A DNA stretch of 64,000 nucleotides from Flavobacterium muglaense (GTDB taxonomy: Bacteria > Bacteroidota > Bacteroidia > Flavobacteriales > Flavobacteriaceae). This document shows positions 1 to 9,196 of this stretch, piece after piece; position 1 is the first letter of the stretch, and the number at the start of each line of letters is the position of its first letter. Made by a program: the position numbers and the translations under genes. The stretch is taken from contig NZ_JACRUK010000011.1 in the NCBI RefSeq assembly GCF_014305155.1, positions 29,712-93,711 on the forward strand, written 5' to 3'. The notes beneath the pieces were generated by a model. The model had not been told where the DNA came from, made no database searches, and was given only the letters and a program-made list of their open reading frames with translations.

Positions 1-459
1 GTCTTTTGTTTCTTTCATTCGCCCTTTATAGGCTCCACGTAATCGAGCTTGAATTATCCCTTCAGCCTGTCTTTCAAGAAGTGAGGCTTTTTCGAGCGAA
101 CTCAGCTCACTTAGAATGGTTGTTATAAGATTAAATACTGGATTGGCTTTTTCATTTATCATTGACTCAAGCCCTAAGTTATCAATCTTAACAATCACTC
201 CCTTGTCAAAGAAAAATTTAAGGGTCTGTAATACATTGATAGTAGACCTTCCTGCACGGTCAATTGCATGGATTGAAACGAAATTCACTTCTCCAGCTTC
301 AACGGCTTCAACAAGCTTTTTCCCAGCTGGTCTTTCTGCAAATGGTATTGAACCGCTGATTGTATCAATAAATAATATTTCATCTGGATGGGATTTTGCC
401 AGTTGGCGTAGGTTAGATTGTTGAGCCGTACTTTGGCGAATGTATCTCGCTTTTTTCAT
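1..459 (-). CDS. Serine site-specific recombinase (resolvase/invertase family), 3' part cut by the window edge
   Basis: The reading frame is open from an ATG at 459 down to base 1, giving 153 residues with no stop, so the C-terminus lies outside the window. The N-terminus reads MKKARYIRQSTAQQ, where the Ser after RQ fits the nucleophilic serine of resolvases (usual form YxRVSTxxQ). Further in are the resolvase-domain landmarks HAIDRAGRS and a long E-helix region (SSLEKASLLERQAEGIIQAR). Such enzymes cut and rejoin DNA through a phosphoserine link and resolve or invert mobile DNA. The expected C-terminal helix-turn-helix is not visible because of the truncation. It lies at the far end of the left mobile element from the tyrosine integrase, so it may belong to that element or to a neighbouring one. 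The family call is firm; the exact role is not. Confidence 0.88.
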   Translation of the reverse strand, partial: MKKARYIRQSTAQQSNLRQLAKSHPDEILFIDTISGSIPFAERPAGKKLVEAVEAGEVNFVSIHAIDRAGRSTINVLQTLKFFFDKGVIVKIDNLGLESMINEKANPVFNLITTILSELSSLEKASLLERQAEGIIQARLRGAYKGRMKETKD

Positions 460-606
460 AATTGGATTATTTAGGTGAAATTTTGAAAAAGTGTGCATTT
501 TTAGGATGGTGTATTTTGCACAGTTTAATTGGTTGATATTGTTGAGTAATGATTTTTTATAATGTGAACCGTATGGCTATAACCTAATTTTGCACAGGAC
601 TGAAGG

Positions 607-897
607 TTACTTACCTTCAATCCAGTCCAGAATATCTACAAGCATATCGCAATACACATCATTTACTTCTTTTATAGTTTCTCCTTTTTTACTGATGAAT
701 GATATTGTGTAAGTGTCAATCCATTTTAACTGTATTCTGACAGTTCCTTTGTGTTTGAAACCTGAACATTGGAATTGTAACCCTCCTTGATATTCCTTTG
801 ATTCTGGTAATGCAATAAAGTTTTTAGAACCATAAGCCATTAAAGCCCATTTATCAGCATATTTAATTTGTTCAATGATTGTTTTAGCTATTTCCAT
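607..897 (-). CDS. Small conserved-looking hypothetical protein (96 aa)
   Basis: I do not recognise a family. The protein is soluble-looking and mixed alpha/beta, with no signal peptide or membrane segment, one CSG cysteine near the middle and an acidic C-terminus ending DILDWIEGK. It is transcribed divergently from the XRE regulator that starts at 1044; the 146-bp gap between them contains three near-identical TTGATT direct repeats, so the two genes may share an operator. Codon use and AT content match the surrounding element. A small partner controlled by the regulator is possible, but nothing in the protein shows what it does. Confidence 0.6.
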   Translation of the reverse strand: MEIAKTIIEQIKYADKWALMAYGSKNFIALPESKEYQGGLQFQCSGFKHKGTVRIQLKWIDTYTISFISKKGETIKEVNDVYCDMLVDILDWIEGK

Positions 898-920
898 TTT
901 TTTTACAGTTATAAAGTGAT

Positions 921-1027
921 ACTTGATTAATACACTACAAAGTAAAGTAATATTTGATTAAAAAGCAAGTTTTGTTTAATTTTTTATTAAATAAATTAAG
1001 TCTTACTTGATTTATTTTCTATATTTG
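921..1027. promoter_or_regulatory. Putative operator repeats and promoter between divergent genes
   Basis: Three similar decamers lie in direct orientation: ACTTGATTAA at 921, ATTTGATTAA at 952 and ACTTGATTTA at 1005. TATATTTG at 1020-1027 fits the Bacteroidota -7 box TAnnTTTG and lies 17 bp before the XRE start codon. No good -33 TTG is found at the usual distance, so the promoter is inferred. The repeats could bind the XRE protein for autoregulation. Confidence 0.4.
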
Positions 1028-1043
1028 TAAAAAAAATATTAAA

Positions 1044-1322
1044 ATGGGTGTACTACGATTAAAGGAAATAATGACATTAAAAGGAATGTCTAGGGATGAA
1101 TTATCTTCAATAGTTGAAGTATCACCAACAACTATATCAAATATCTCAAGTGAGAAAAATTTACCAACGATTCAACTCTTATTAAAGATAGCTGAAGCAC
1201 TTGATGTTGATATTAGGGAATTGTTTATTCCAACCAGAGGAACTTCTATAACTCAATTGGAAGTAGATGTAGCTAAGGAATTAATTGAAAAAGGACTTGG
1301 TATTTTAAATGGAAATATTTAA
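1044..1322 (+). CDS. XRE-family helix-turn-helix transcriptional regulator
   Basis: A 92-residue protein that is essentially one HTH_3 (Cro/C1-type) domain at residues 4-60: LKEIMTLKGMSRDEL, then VSPTTISNISSEKN as the recognition helix region, then the typical tail LLKIAEALDVDIRELF. The last 30 residues form a short helix that may dimerise. It starts 17 bp after a TATATTTG promoter box and faces away from the 96-aa gene. Regulators of this size are typical of mobile elements and restriction-modification loci, where they delay nuclease expression or control excision. The nearby defence operon is on the opposite strand, so direct control is only a possibility. Confidence 0.88.
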   Translation: MGVLRLKEIMTLKGMSRDELSSIVEVSPTTISNISSEKNLPTIQLLLKIAEALDVDIRELFIPTRGTSITQLEVDVAKELIEKGLGILNGNI

Positions 1323-1361
1323 TTATTAAAAATTATCAGATATTTATAATTAAAGCACTTT

Positions 1362-1754
1362 ATGGAAAATATTAAAATTGGTAAAAGAGAAATAACAATT
1401 GAAAAATTTCAATTTGAACACACCTATAGTGGCTTAATAATTGGTTCGCCAAACGAAGTTATTAATACCAAAATCTTGTCTGATTACATAAATTCATTAA
1501 CTAAAGGTCATCGTAAATCTATTTTTCATTATACTAGCAATGACTATATTTCAAAAGACACATTAAAACCAGTCATTTATTCTGCATTTTTAGAATCGGA
1601 CTCAATTGATGATACCGAAAATCAATATGATGGTAGCAGGCTAGTTGTAAGTTGGTTTGGTGAAGAACAAATTGATAAATCAGTTAAACAAATTATTCAG
1701 GAAGGGTTAGCAGGTTTTAAATATGACAAACTCGCTGAAAATTTCAACTTTTAA
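1362..1754 (+). CDS. Hypothetical protein (130 aa)
   Basis: I do not recognise a family. The protein starts MENIKIGKREITIEKFQFEH and has no membrane segment or metal-binding motif. It contains an acidic central stretch (ESDSIDDTENQYDGS) followed by LVVSWFGEEQIDKS. It lies 39 bp downstream of the XRE regulator on the same strand, so the two are probably co-transcribed. It converges with the minus-strand operon ending at 1797, with only 42 bp between, and no strong terminator hairpin is visible there. It could be an immunity or regulatory partner, but that is a guess from position. Confidence 0.55.
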   Translation: MENIKIGKREITIEKFQFEHTYSGLIIGSPNEVINTKILSDYINSLTKGHRKSIFHYTSNDYISKDTLKPVIYSAFLESDSIDDTENQYDGSRLVVSWFGEEQIDKSVKQIIQEGLAGFKYDKLAENFNF

Positions 1755-1796
1755 AGAAATATATGTACACAGTTGTGTCCGTGATAACAATGTTTT

Positions 1797-2228
1797 CTAT
1801 TCAAAAATTTTACCACTGGTTAATACTGAAAGTTTATTAAGGAATGATTTGAAATTAGGTGGGTATTCTTCTAGTCCATTTGATTTTAATCTAAAATCAT
1901 CTATCCAAATATCGCATTCCCAAGAAGTGCCGTCACAAATAAAATTATTTTGATATTCCTTTTCCCATGATTTGCAGTAACGAGAAATATACTTGAAAAA
2001 ATTTAGTTTTCTTTCCTCTGAAATTACTAAATTGGAATCAATAGAATCGGATTGAAAAATGGCAATATGTTCATATTGATAATCATTTATGAATATTGGG
2101 TTTATATTGGAAATAGTTGCAGTATCTCCTGTTTGAGCCCTATATAAGAACAATCCTTTTTTATATTCTAAAGAGTAACTTGACCCAAAATAACCACCTA
2201 TTCTAAATTCAAATTTTTTTATTTTCAT
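1797..2228 (-). CDS. Hypothetical protein at the 3' end of the restriction operon (143 aa)
   Basis: I chose the ATG at 2228 (MKIKKFEFRIGG), which overlaps the end of the upstream PIN-domain gene by 20 bp; an in-frame ATG at 2267 would overlap by 59 bp and reads as PIN-gene tail. The middle has several aromatic strands, and the C-terminal half carries a motif seen in many small uncharacterised Bacteroidota proteins: CDGTSWECDIWIDD, then YPPNF. No catalytic motif is apparent. Because it is translationally overlapped with the PIN-domain protein and ends the operon, it could be an antitoxin or immunity protein for it. That is inference from position only. Confidence 0.6.
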   Translation of the reverse strand: MKIKKFEFRIGGYFGSSYSLEYKKGLFLYRAQTGDTATISNINPIFINDYQYEHIAIFQSDSIDSNLVISEERKLNFFKYISRYCKSWEKEYQNNFICDGTSWECDIWIDDFRLKSNGLEEYPPNFKSFLNKLSVLTSGKIFE

Positions 2229-4176
2229 TATAATTAATTTGATTTTCCCAAACATTTCCTTTTGCATAATTAATTAATTCAATTCCTTTATCAATATATT
2301 TGTCATCACTTGTCAATTTGTAGTAAGCTGTTTCCTTCATTCTTCGAATAAACAAACTTTTCCAAATCATTAGATTATAATTTTCTTTTTTTGATAAATA
2401 AAACTTTACATATTCTAAAATTAAAAAACAAATTATAGAAATATACCATCGAGAAATCATCCCTATTCCTAATGAAATTAACGGAATAACAATAACAGAA
2501 ACCAGTAAATCAATTCTTTTTGTTAAGTTTTTAGTTTTTTGCAATATTGAATATAAGTCTAATCTACCTTTTTGTTCGATTTCTTTATATTTTCCTTCAA
2601 TTTCATCAATTTCATTTAACCTAGTATCAAAATAAGTTTTAGCAAAGTCTTTAAATTTAATAATGACGTTTTCTTGAACTGATTCAATTTTTGCATGACT
2701 ATATCTTTCATCAGTAAAAGTCACAATCATATTTTTTATTTCTTCTTTATCAGTAGAATATACTCTAGCTTGATTTATAAAACTAAAAATATCTCTTCCT
2801 CTATGTTTAAATTCAGAGGTTCTTCTTTTTATAAAACTGAAAAAATTATCATAATCAATATCATCACTATCATTTGATAATGGATTATGTATCGCAAAAA
2901 GTTGAGAAGGCAAAATTGTTGCTGGGATAAGTATATTTTTATCGTCTGACAATATTTTGTTTAAACCTCTATCAGTTGTTAAATAAAATGACTTTACTTC
3001 TGAATAATTGAAGTTGTTATTTCCCCTTCTTTTGTTAACATACAGTACATTATAAGCATCAACTTCAGCTTGTTTATTTGAATATCGGTATGTAGTTATT
3101 TTTTTTCTCTCTTGAATTAATTTTTTTGCATAAAGAACAATCTCGTAAGGCTCTAATTTTATATTATGATTAGCTTGTTCAATATTCAAATCTGAACATA
3201 TTTTTTTGAATCGAGATTTCATTAGTAATCCATATTGTTCTGGACTATTAACAAATTTTAAATTTTTTAATCTACTATACTGCACAATAAAATCGTCATT
3301 AAAAAAATGAGGAGCTTCTGCAACTAACTCTTGAATTATTTCAATATTTTTTGCTTGCTCTGCTTTTGATATTTTATTAATACTTGAATCTAATGTGTTA
3401 TTCAATTCTTGAAATGTTCTCAAAGAATATTCAAAAATCACACCTTGTTTTATGCAGGATTTAATTAGTTTAAGTATGGTTTCCATTCTCTCTTCACCTC
3501 CAACACCTAGCATCCTAAAAATAATGTTGGTGTCTAAAACATATGTCTTATCGTTGTATATATTTTCTGAAAATTGTTTAACTCCCTTTCCAGATGTTAA
3601 TATTGCAAATTCAATTGCTTTCACAAATTGATTATAAAGTCTCCTATTTTTTATAGGGTCATCGAATTCGAGAAATTCATTAAAAATATTTAGTTCTTGT
3701 TGCGTGAAATTATTTTTAATAATATCTGGGACAAGTGATTCAAGGTTTAAAGGGTTGAAAGCATATATGTTTTCATAAATTGATTGATATAATATTTTTA
3801 ATATTATATCTTTAAAAATTAAATCATAATTATGAAACTTTAAAAACTTTTCAATAGAAGGTTCTATTGAGAATTCAGAAATATTTTTTTCAACCTCGTC
3901 AAACTTTTTAGGTGTTAGTTTTATTAATGGTTCACTTTCAGTATTTGTTATATCAAAAGAATGCGAATTAGTAATCAGATTGTCAAAAAAATCTCTTTCT
4001 ATAGATTCTTTACTTTTAGTAATAGTAGCGTTAAATAATTCATCAGCTTTTAGGTTTTCATTATTATTTTCATATAGAATTTCAAAAATAATTGAAAGCA
4101 CAACTCTTTTAAAGTCTTGGTTGTCTCTATCTTGTAATAAACATGCTAATCTTAAAATATTAATATTTTCCTTCAT
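2209..4176 (-). CDS. PIN-domain protein with C-terminal membrane segments
   Basis: A 655-residue protein. Residues about 210-400 look like a PIN-type ribonuclease domain: TYVLDTNIIFRMLG (Asp215, Asn217), helical ELNN region, and a later TTDRGL that fits the distal acidic residue of the fold. After about residue 565 come two adjacent hydrophobic stretches (VSVIVIPLISLGIGMI and ISIICFLILEYVKF), so the protein is probably membrane-anchored with a short cytoplasmic tail. The first 200 residues are helical and unassigned. PIN domains cleave single-stranded RNA using two metal ions. It lies 18 bp after the Res gene in the same operon, suggesting an accessory effector of the restriction system, perhaps acting when restriction fails. 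The nuclease fold call is good; the role is inferred. Confidence 0.72.
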   Translation of the reverse strand: MKENINILRLACLLQDRDNQDFKRVVLSIIFEILYENNNENLKADELFNATITKSKESIERDFFDNLITNSHSFDITNTESEPLIKLTPKKFDEVEKNISEFSIEPSIEKFLKFHNYDLIFKDIILKILYQSIYENIYAFNPLNLESLVPDIIKNNFTQQELNIFNEFLEFDDPIKNRRLYNQFVKAIEFAILTSGKGVKQFSENIYNDKTYVLDTNIIFRMLGVGGEERMETILKLIKSCIKQGVIFEYSLRTFQELNNTLDSSINKISKAEQAKNIEIIQELVAEAPHFFNDDFIVQYSRLKNLKFVNSPEQYGLLMKSRFKKICSDLNIEQANHNIKLEPYEIVLYAKKLIQERKKITTYRYSNKQAEVDAYNVLYVNKRRGNNNFNYSEVKSFYLTTDRGLNKILSDDKNILIPATILPSQLFAIHNPLSNDSDDIDYDNFFSFIKRRTSEFKHRGRDIFSFINQARVYSTDKEEIKNMIVTFTDERYSHAKIESVQENVIIKFKDFAKTYFDTRLNEIDEIEGKYKEIEQKGRLDLYSILQKTKNLTKRIDLLVSVIVIPLISLGIGMISRWYISIICFLILEYVKFYLSKKENYNLMIWKSLFIRRMKETAYYKLTSDDKYIDKGIELINYAKGNVWENQINYNENKKI

Positions 4177-4194
4177 ATTTATGAACTTAAAAAA

Positions 4195-7100
4195 TTATTT
4201 ACTCAAAGCATAATCCTCAACATCAGCTAATTCAGTAGCAACAATCATTTTACTACCAATAGCATTAAAATGTCGTTTACCGCATTTGATTTTAGCTTGT
4301 TCTTTCGGTCTTAAATCAAATAGACCTGTACTACCTTTGGATTCCACAACAAAGTACAATTTTTCATCATCTTGGTCTTTCCACATGATAGCCCAATCTG
4401 GGTTGTAGGTTCCAAGTGGAGTATCGATTTTAAACCAATCTGGTAGTTTAGCATAAACGGAAATATTGGCACTGTTTTCAAATTCCTTTGCCAAATTAGA
4501 TTCTACATTGGAGTCATAAACAACATAATTATAAGGTGATTTTGAACTCTCCTTCAAATTACTTTTCATATAGCCAAATAACTCTTTATTTTCAAAAAGC
4601 TCTTGTTCGTAGTATTCAGCATCACCAATTTTTTTGTAACTAATACCATCAATGATGTGTAAGTTCATTTGTTCATTGATAATATCAATACAGCCTTCAA
4701 TAAATTTTTGAGGATTGATTTTGAAGTAATCCAATTTATTGATTCCAGTTAAAATGCTTACAATTGACTTTCTGGTCAGCTGGGTCTCATTCTGAAGATA
4801 GCTTACAATATCTGGCAATCTTTCTACTTCATCTTTGATACTTGTTGTTTCACTATTAGGACTTATTGTAGCATCAACTCCGCCAGCATTAATAGAGATT
4901 GAAGCTTTGGTATAAATTAGTTTTCCTCTAGTGATTTTTAAACGGTCATTGATAGCATTAATACATTCTTTAACTAATGAATCAGAATCAAAGTTAACTG
5001 AGAATGTAGTTTTAAATTTTACTTTTTCCCATAGTTCTCTAAACTCTGGACTGTCTAAAATTCTTTTATTTACGGTCACTAATTTTTTATCTGCTTGGTT
5101 TTTTATTTCAAGTCTTCCAGCAGTTTCCTTTAATGTGTTGATGATTTGATTTAGAACATGTTCCTGTTCTTTGAATTCCTCTGGAATTACAACCGTTTCA
5201 TCCTTTAAATCAATTTTAAGCTTGTCTTGTACTTTTCCTTTAGCATCAATATAACCTTGGCTTATAAGATGTTTGAAAAGCTCTTCTGATTTTTCTTGTC
5301 CTAAATAAACCGTATCATCTTCATTAATCTCAACAACAATATTTCCAAAACTATGTTTTTCAAGAATACCGAATTTAATCCCCGTTTCTTTTTCAATCTC
5401 TTTCTGGAAATTATCCACAAATTCAGCATAGGTTTCTGTAGCCATGACCGTTAAAGTGTTCACTTCATGCCCATATACACGTTCTCCTGATTGATTTACG
5501 CACAAACGTAAACCACGACCTATTTCTTGTCTTCTTCTAATTTCGGAACCACCAGCATCTTTCAAAGTACAAATCTGAAATACATTTGGATTATCCCATC
5601 CTTCTTTTAAAGCGGAGTGAGAAAATATGAAACGTAATTTTGAATCGAAACTCAAAAGCATTTCTTTGTCACGCATGATTAGATTATAGGTGTCTTCATC
5701 TGCATTGGTGTTTCCTTTGGTATCTTTAAAGTATTCATATTTATCCTTAGAATTACTTTTTTTTGATTTTTTATCAATTGAGAAATAACCATTATGAACT
5801 TGATTTACGGCAACTTCTGCATCATTTAATTCTCCAAATAAACTAACGTATTTTGGTTTTGCTATTAGCTTTAAATATTCTTTTTCGAAAATTTCGGCAT
5901 ATTCACCATTGGCAACATTTCCATCTTCATCATATTGACGGTATTTGCCAACAGAGTCAATAAAAAACAATGAAAGCACTTTGATTCCTTGAGGATTCAA
6001 TACTAATTCTTTGTTTAAATGCTCCTCAATGGTCTTGCGGATTAAAGCTGTTTTGATTTGCTTATCATCTACATTTCCAATGGCTTCACCAAGCTTTATA
6101 ACTTCGTCTTTACTGGTAAAATCAATATATTCATTTCCAGCTACGGCATAAATATCTTTTATAATGTAGCCTTCGTATTCTGCTCTATCGGTAATTTGTT
6201 CTAAATCTTCATTTTGTTTTACCAGAACCGTTTTTCTCGAAATACTTCCGTTTTTAAAAATATCCAGTTCCAACTTTGCTACTGGAAAACCCTTTGAGAC
6301 TTTTACCTCAACCAATCTTATATAAGCATTGTTGTTAATTCCTTCTGTTTGAACAGAACCAACTTCAATTTGTTTAACCAATTTCTTTTCATAAGCATCT
6401 ACTGCATCCAGCTTATACATCATGTTTATTTTCTCGTCCTTGCGATGCGTAGCGGAATATTTAACTATAGCCAAAGGATTCAAGCTCTGGATGGCTTTCT
6501 TTCTGATTGGTGTACTTATTGTAGTTTGCGGTTCATCTATAAAAACAACTGGGTTGGTATTTTTAATTAAATCCAATGGTTTGTATCCTAATGAATCATT
6601 GTATCGATGGATAATATTTGCTGTTTTCTTTAAATCATCAGGATTATCAAAGCTTTTTGCAAATGCATCAATATTGATAACCATAATTTCCAAGCGGTCA
6701 TTGGTAGCAAAATCTCTAACCTCATTTAGTTTACTAGAATCATAAACAAAGAAATTGTAGTTGATGTTATCATACAATTCTCTTAAATGTTCTTTGGTAA
6801 TTTGTAATGATTTGTAAACCCCTTCTTTGATTGGGATAGAAGGAACTACAATGATATGCTTTGAGAAACCATACTTTTTATACAGTTCAACTATGCTTCT
6901 CAAGTAAACATAAGTTTTACCTGTACCTGTTTCCATCTCAACAGTAAAATCAAGATGTTTTCTATCTATTTCAGCTCTTGTTGAAGGTTTTAATCCATTG
7001 GATAATTGTATTCTCTGTGTGTTTTCAAGAATTTGTCCTTCTGTTAATAGTAATCTGTTACCATAACCCATATCAGTAAACCCAATATTTTGCTGTTTGG

Positions 7101-7224
7101 CTAAAAATTCTGGAGAATATACCGTAAAGTTAGAATCACATTTTTCTTGACCACTAAAAATATCTACGATGGCTTCAATGGCTTCTTGTTGGTAGTTTAA
7201 CGTACTATCAAATTGTATTTTCAT
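4195..7224 (-). CDS. res: Type III restriction enzyme Res subunit (helicase-endonuclease)
   Basis: A 1009-residue Res-type protein, using ATG 7224, which follows the Mod stop codon after one base; the longer frame from 7254 would sit inside mod. Superfamily 2 helicase motifs are clear: Walker A METGTGKT at 97-104, DEPQ at 230-233, and the motif VI region RRRQEIGRGLRL. The C-terminus has a PD-(D/E)xK nuclease core: PDW at 942-944 and ESK at 961-963. In type III systems Res and Mod form a complex that slides from unmethylated sites using ATP and cuts beside the recognition site. Everything needed for translocation and cleavage is present. It is the fourth gene of a compact minus-strand operon, after the helicase, DUF4391 and mod genes. 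Confidence 0.93.
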   Translation of the reverse strand: MKIQFDSTLNYQQEAIEAIVDIFSGQEKCDSNFTVYSPEFLAKQQNIGFTDMGYGNRLLLTEGQILENTQRIQLSNGLKPSTRAEIDRKHLDFTVEMETGTGKTYVYLRSIVELYKKYGFSKHIIVVPSIPIKEGVYKSLQITKEHLRELYDNINYNFFVYDSSKLNEVRDFATNDRLEIMVINIDAFAKSFDNPDDLKKTANIIHRYNDSLGYKPLDLIKNTNPVVFIDEPQTTISTPIRKKAIQSLNPLAIVKYSATHRKDEKINMMYKLDAVDAYEKKLVKQIEVGSVQTEGINNNAYIRLVEVKVSKGFPVAKLELDIFKNGSISRKTVLVKQNEDLEQITDRAEYEGYIIKDIYAVAGNEYIDFTSKDEVIKLGEAIGNVDDKQIKTALIRKTIEEHLNKELVLNPQGIKVLSLFFIDSVGKYRQYDEDGNVANGEYAEIFEKEYLKLIAKPKYVSLFGELNDAEVAVNQVHNGYFSIDKKSKKSNSKDKYEYFKDTKGNTNADEDTYNLIMRDKEMLLSFDSKLRFIFSHSALKEGWDNPNVFQICTLKDAGGSEIRRRQEIGRGLRLCVNQSGERVYGHEVNTLTVMATETYAEFVDNFQKEIEKETGIKFGILEKHSFGNIVVEINEDDTVYLGQEKSEELFKHLISQGYIDAKGKVQDKLKIDLKDETVVIPEEFKEQEHVLNQIINTLKETAGRLEIKNQADKKLVTVNKRILDSPEFRELWEKVKFKTTFSVNFDSDSLVKECINAINDRLKITRGKLIYTKASISINAGGVDATISPNSETTSIKDEVERLPDIVSYLQNETQLTRKSIVSILTGINKLDYFKINPQKFIEGCIDIINEQMNLHIIDGISYKKIGDAEYYEQELFENKELFGYMKSNLKESSKSPYNYVVYDSNVESNLAKEFENSANISVYAKLPDWFKIDTPLGTYNPDWAIMWKDQDDEKLYFVVESKGSTGLFDLRPKEQAKIKCGKRHFNAIGSKMIVATELADVEDYALSK

Positions 7225-7225
7225 A

Positions 7226-9196
7226 TTAAATACTCTTAATTTCGTTAATACCAAAACGTTTCAAGGTTTGAACTGAGTTTGTTTTCTCTACATCACCAAA
7301 ACCTGAGTCTTTAAAGATTACTCTACATACTTCTGGATTTAAGGCTTCTTTCCAAGCTCCAATTCCTTCGGCTACTTTATTGGTGATTCCATCAGCAAGA
7401 CAAATAAACAAGGCTCCAAAACCAATACTAAATACTTTTTTACCTTCAATGATTTTTTCTTCGATTGGTAAGGTTAAATCCAGACCGTATTTTAATAATA
7501 TTTCAAACAATACATCTTCTTCTGTACGACCAGTTTTAATGTTATCTTGAGAATCAAATAAATTATCTACTAGATTATCTGGATTGCCATCCCAACCTTT
7601 AATGTTAGAACTGTCTAATTTGAAAACTTTGAAACCTAGGTCTAAATTAGCAATTGCTATTTGTAATCTATTAATTTCTTGTTGGTCTTCTTCCAATAAG
7701 CTGTTTTTTGATTTTAGCTTTTCTATTTCTGCTAATTTTTTTGCAACAATTAATTTTCCTGCTCTTCTTATTCGTTCTTTTCCAATTTCAGCAATATTAG
7801 TATAACCCTCTTTGAAGGCTTCGCTTTTTTCGTCGATTGCTTCAGGAAGTTGAACTTGAATATATTTTCTTTTTCCACCATCTTTTGAATTAATTTGCAT
7901 TACTGCATGAGCAGTAGTCGCTGAGCCTGAGAAAAAATCCAAAATTATATCATTAGTTTTGTCACAAGAAATGGTAATAATCCTTTCAATTAGTTCGAGA
8001 GGTTTTGGAAAATCAAATATTTTTTTTCCATTAAATAACGTTCTCAAATCTCTAGAAGCTTTTTTATTTCCTTCTAAATCATTCCATAGTGGCGAAGGTC
8101 TTTTTGTTCTTCCTTCTAAATAATATTTAACATATGGCCACCAAACTGTAGAATCATCTTTTTTTGTTTTTTTCCATAAAATTAAACCTTCTTCTAAAAA
8201 TCTCTTAAATGTATTATTTTCAAAACGCCAACGACTTTCGTATCCACCAGGTCCAATTGGATAAACTTCATTACCATCAGGGTCAATAACTGGGTAATAC
8301 ATATTAGGTCTATCAGTTCTCTTATCACTACTTCCCGTCTTTCTCATTTGGTCATAGGCATATTTACCTTTCTCATCTTCATTTTCAAACCTTTTTAAAT
8401 CATGTTCTGTTAAAGGGAGACCATTAAGTCCTCTGTTTGAGGTTTTTGAATATACAAGGAAGTAGTCAAATGAACTACCTAATCCTTCGCTATCTTGTCC
8501 AGTTGTTTGTCCAGTTGTTCTTACAATACAGCCAATAAAATTTTCTTCTCCAAATATTTCATGAGATAGTTTTTTTAAGTTTTCGACTTCTTTATCATCA
8601 ATTGAGATAAATATTATTCCTTCTTCATTTAGCAAATTTCTTGCTAAACTCAATCGAGGATACATCATATTTAGCCAATTGGAATGATAACGACCATTAG
8701 TATCTGTATTAGTAGAAAGCTTATTACCCTCATCATCAATTTGTCCAGAAATTTGTTGGTAATTCTTTAAATTATCTTTGTAATTATCTTTATAAACAAA
8801 ATCATTTCCAGTATTATATGGTGGGTCAATGTAAATCATTTTTACCATGTTGTTGTAGCTTTTTTGCAACAATTTCAGTACTTCAAGATTATCACCCTCA
8901 ATATATAAGTTTTCGGTGGTATCCCAATTTACACTTTCGTCTTTAGCTGGTCTTAAAGTTCCTGTACTTGGTTTATGCGCTTCTCTTCGTGCTTGAGCTT
9001 TACCAGCCCATGTAAAACGGTAGTATTCCTCTTCCTCTTCAATTTCCTTTCCCAAAATATCTTGTAACACCTTAAAATCAATTTTGCCTTCTGTAAGTAC
9101 TTCAGGAAAAAGCTCTTTCAGTCGTGCAATATTATCATTTACTATATCTAAACTTTGAGTAAGTTCGTCTCCTTTTGTAATTTTATCTAAGCTCAT
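7226..9196 (-). CDS. mod: Type III DNA methyltransferase Mod (adenine-N6, beta class)
   Basis: A 656-residue methyltransferase. The catalytic motif DPPYNTG is at 124-130 and the SAM-binding motif DFFSGSATTAHAV near 420-432; DPPY before FxGxG is the beta-class order typical of type III Mod proteins and indicates adenine-N6 methylation. The 290 residues between them are the target recognition region, and the C-terminal 150 residues carry the segment that binds Res in this family. It overlaps the DUF4391 gene by four bases (ATGA) and is followed one base later by res, so translation is coupled. The protein sets the sequence specificity of the whole system; the recognised sequence cannot be read from the gene. 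Confidence 0.93.
   Translation of the reverse strand: MSLDKITKGDELTQSLDIVNDNIARLKELFPEVLTEGKIDFKVLQDILGKEIEEEEEYYRFTWAGKAQARREAHKPSTGTLRPAKDESVNWDTTENLYIEGDNLEVLKLLQKSYNNMVKMIYIDPPYNTGNDFVYKDNYKDNLKNYQQISGQIDDEGNKLSTNTDTNGRYHSNWLNMMYPRLSLARNLLNEEGIIFISIDDKEVENLKKLSHEIFGEENFIGCIVRTTGQTTGQDSEGLGSSFDYFLVYSKTSNRGLNGLPLTEHDLKRFENEDEKGKYAYDQMRKTGSSDKRTDRPNMYYPVIDPDGNEVYPIGPGGYESRWRFENNTFKRFLEEGLILWKKTKKDDSTVWWPYVKYYLEGRTKRPSPLWNDLEGNKKASRDLRTLFNGKKIFDFPKPLELIERIITISCDKTNDIILDFFSGSATTAHAVMQINSKDGGKRKYIQVQLPEAIDEKSEAFKEGYTNIAEIGKERIRRAGKLIVAKKLAEIEKLKSKNSLLEEDQQEINRLQIAIANLDLGFKVFKLDSSNIKGWDGNPDNLVDNLFDSQDNIKTGRTEEDVLFEILLKYGLDLTLPIEEKIIEGKKVFSIGFGALFICLADGITNKVAEGIGAWKEALNPEVCRVIFKDSGFGDVEKTNSVQTLKRFGINEIKSI

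Noticed and set aside
1723..1953. Plus-strand open frame of 76 codons
   Set aside because: It lies antisense to the better supported 143-aa gene and overlaps the end of the 130-aa gene without homologous look.
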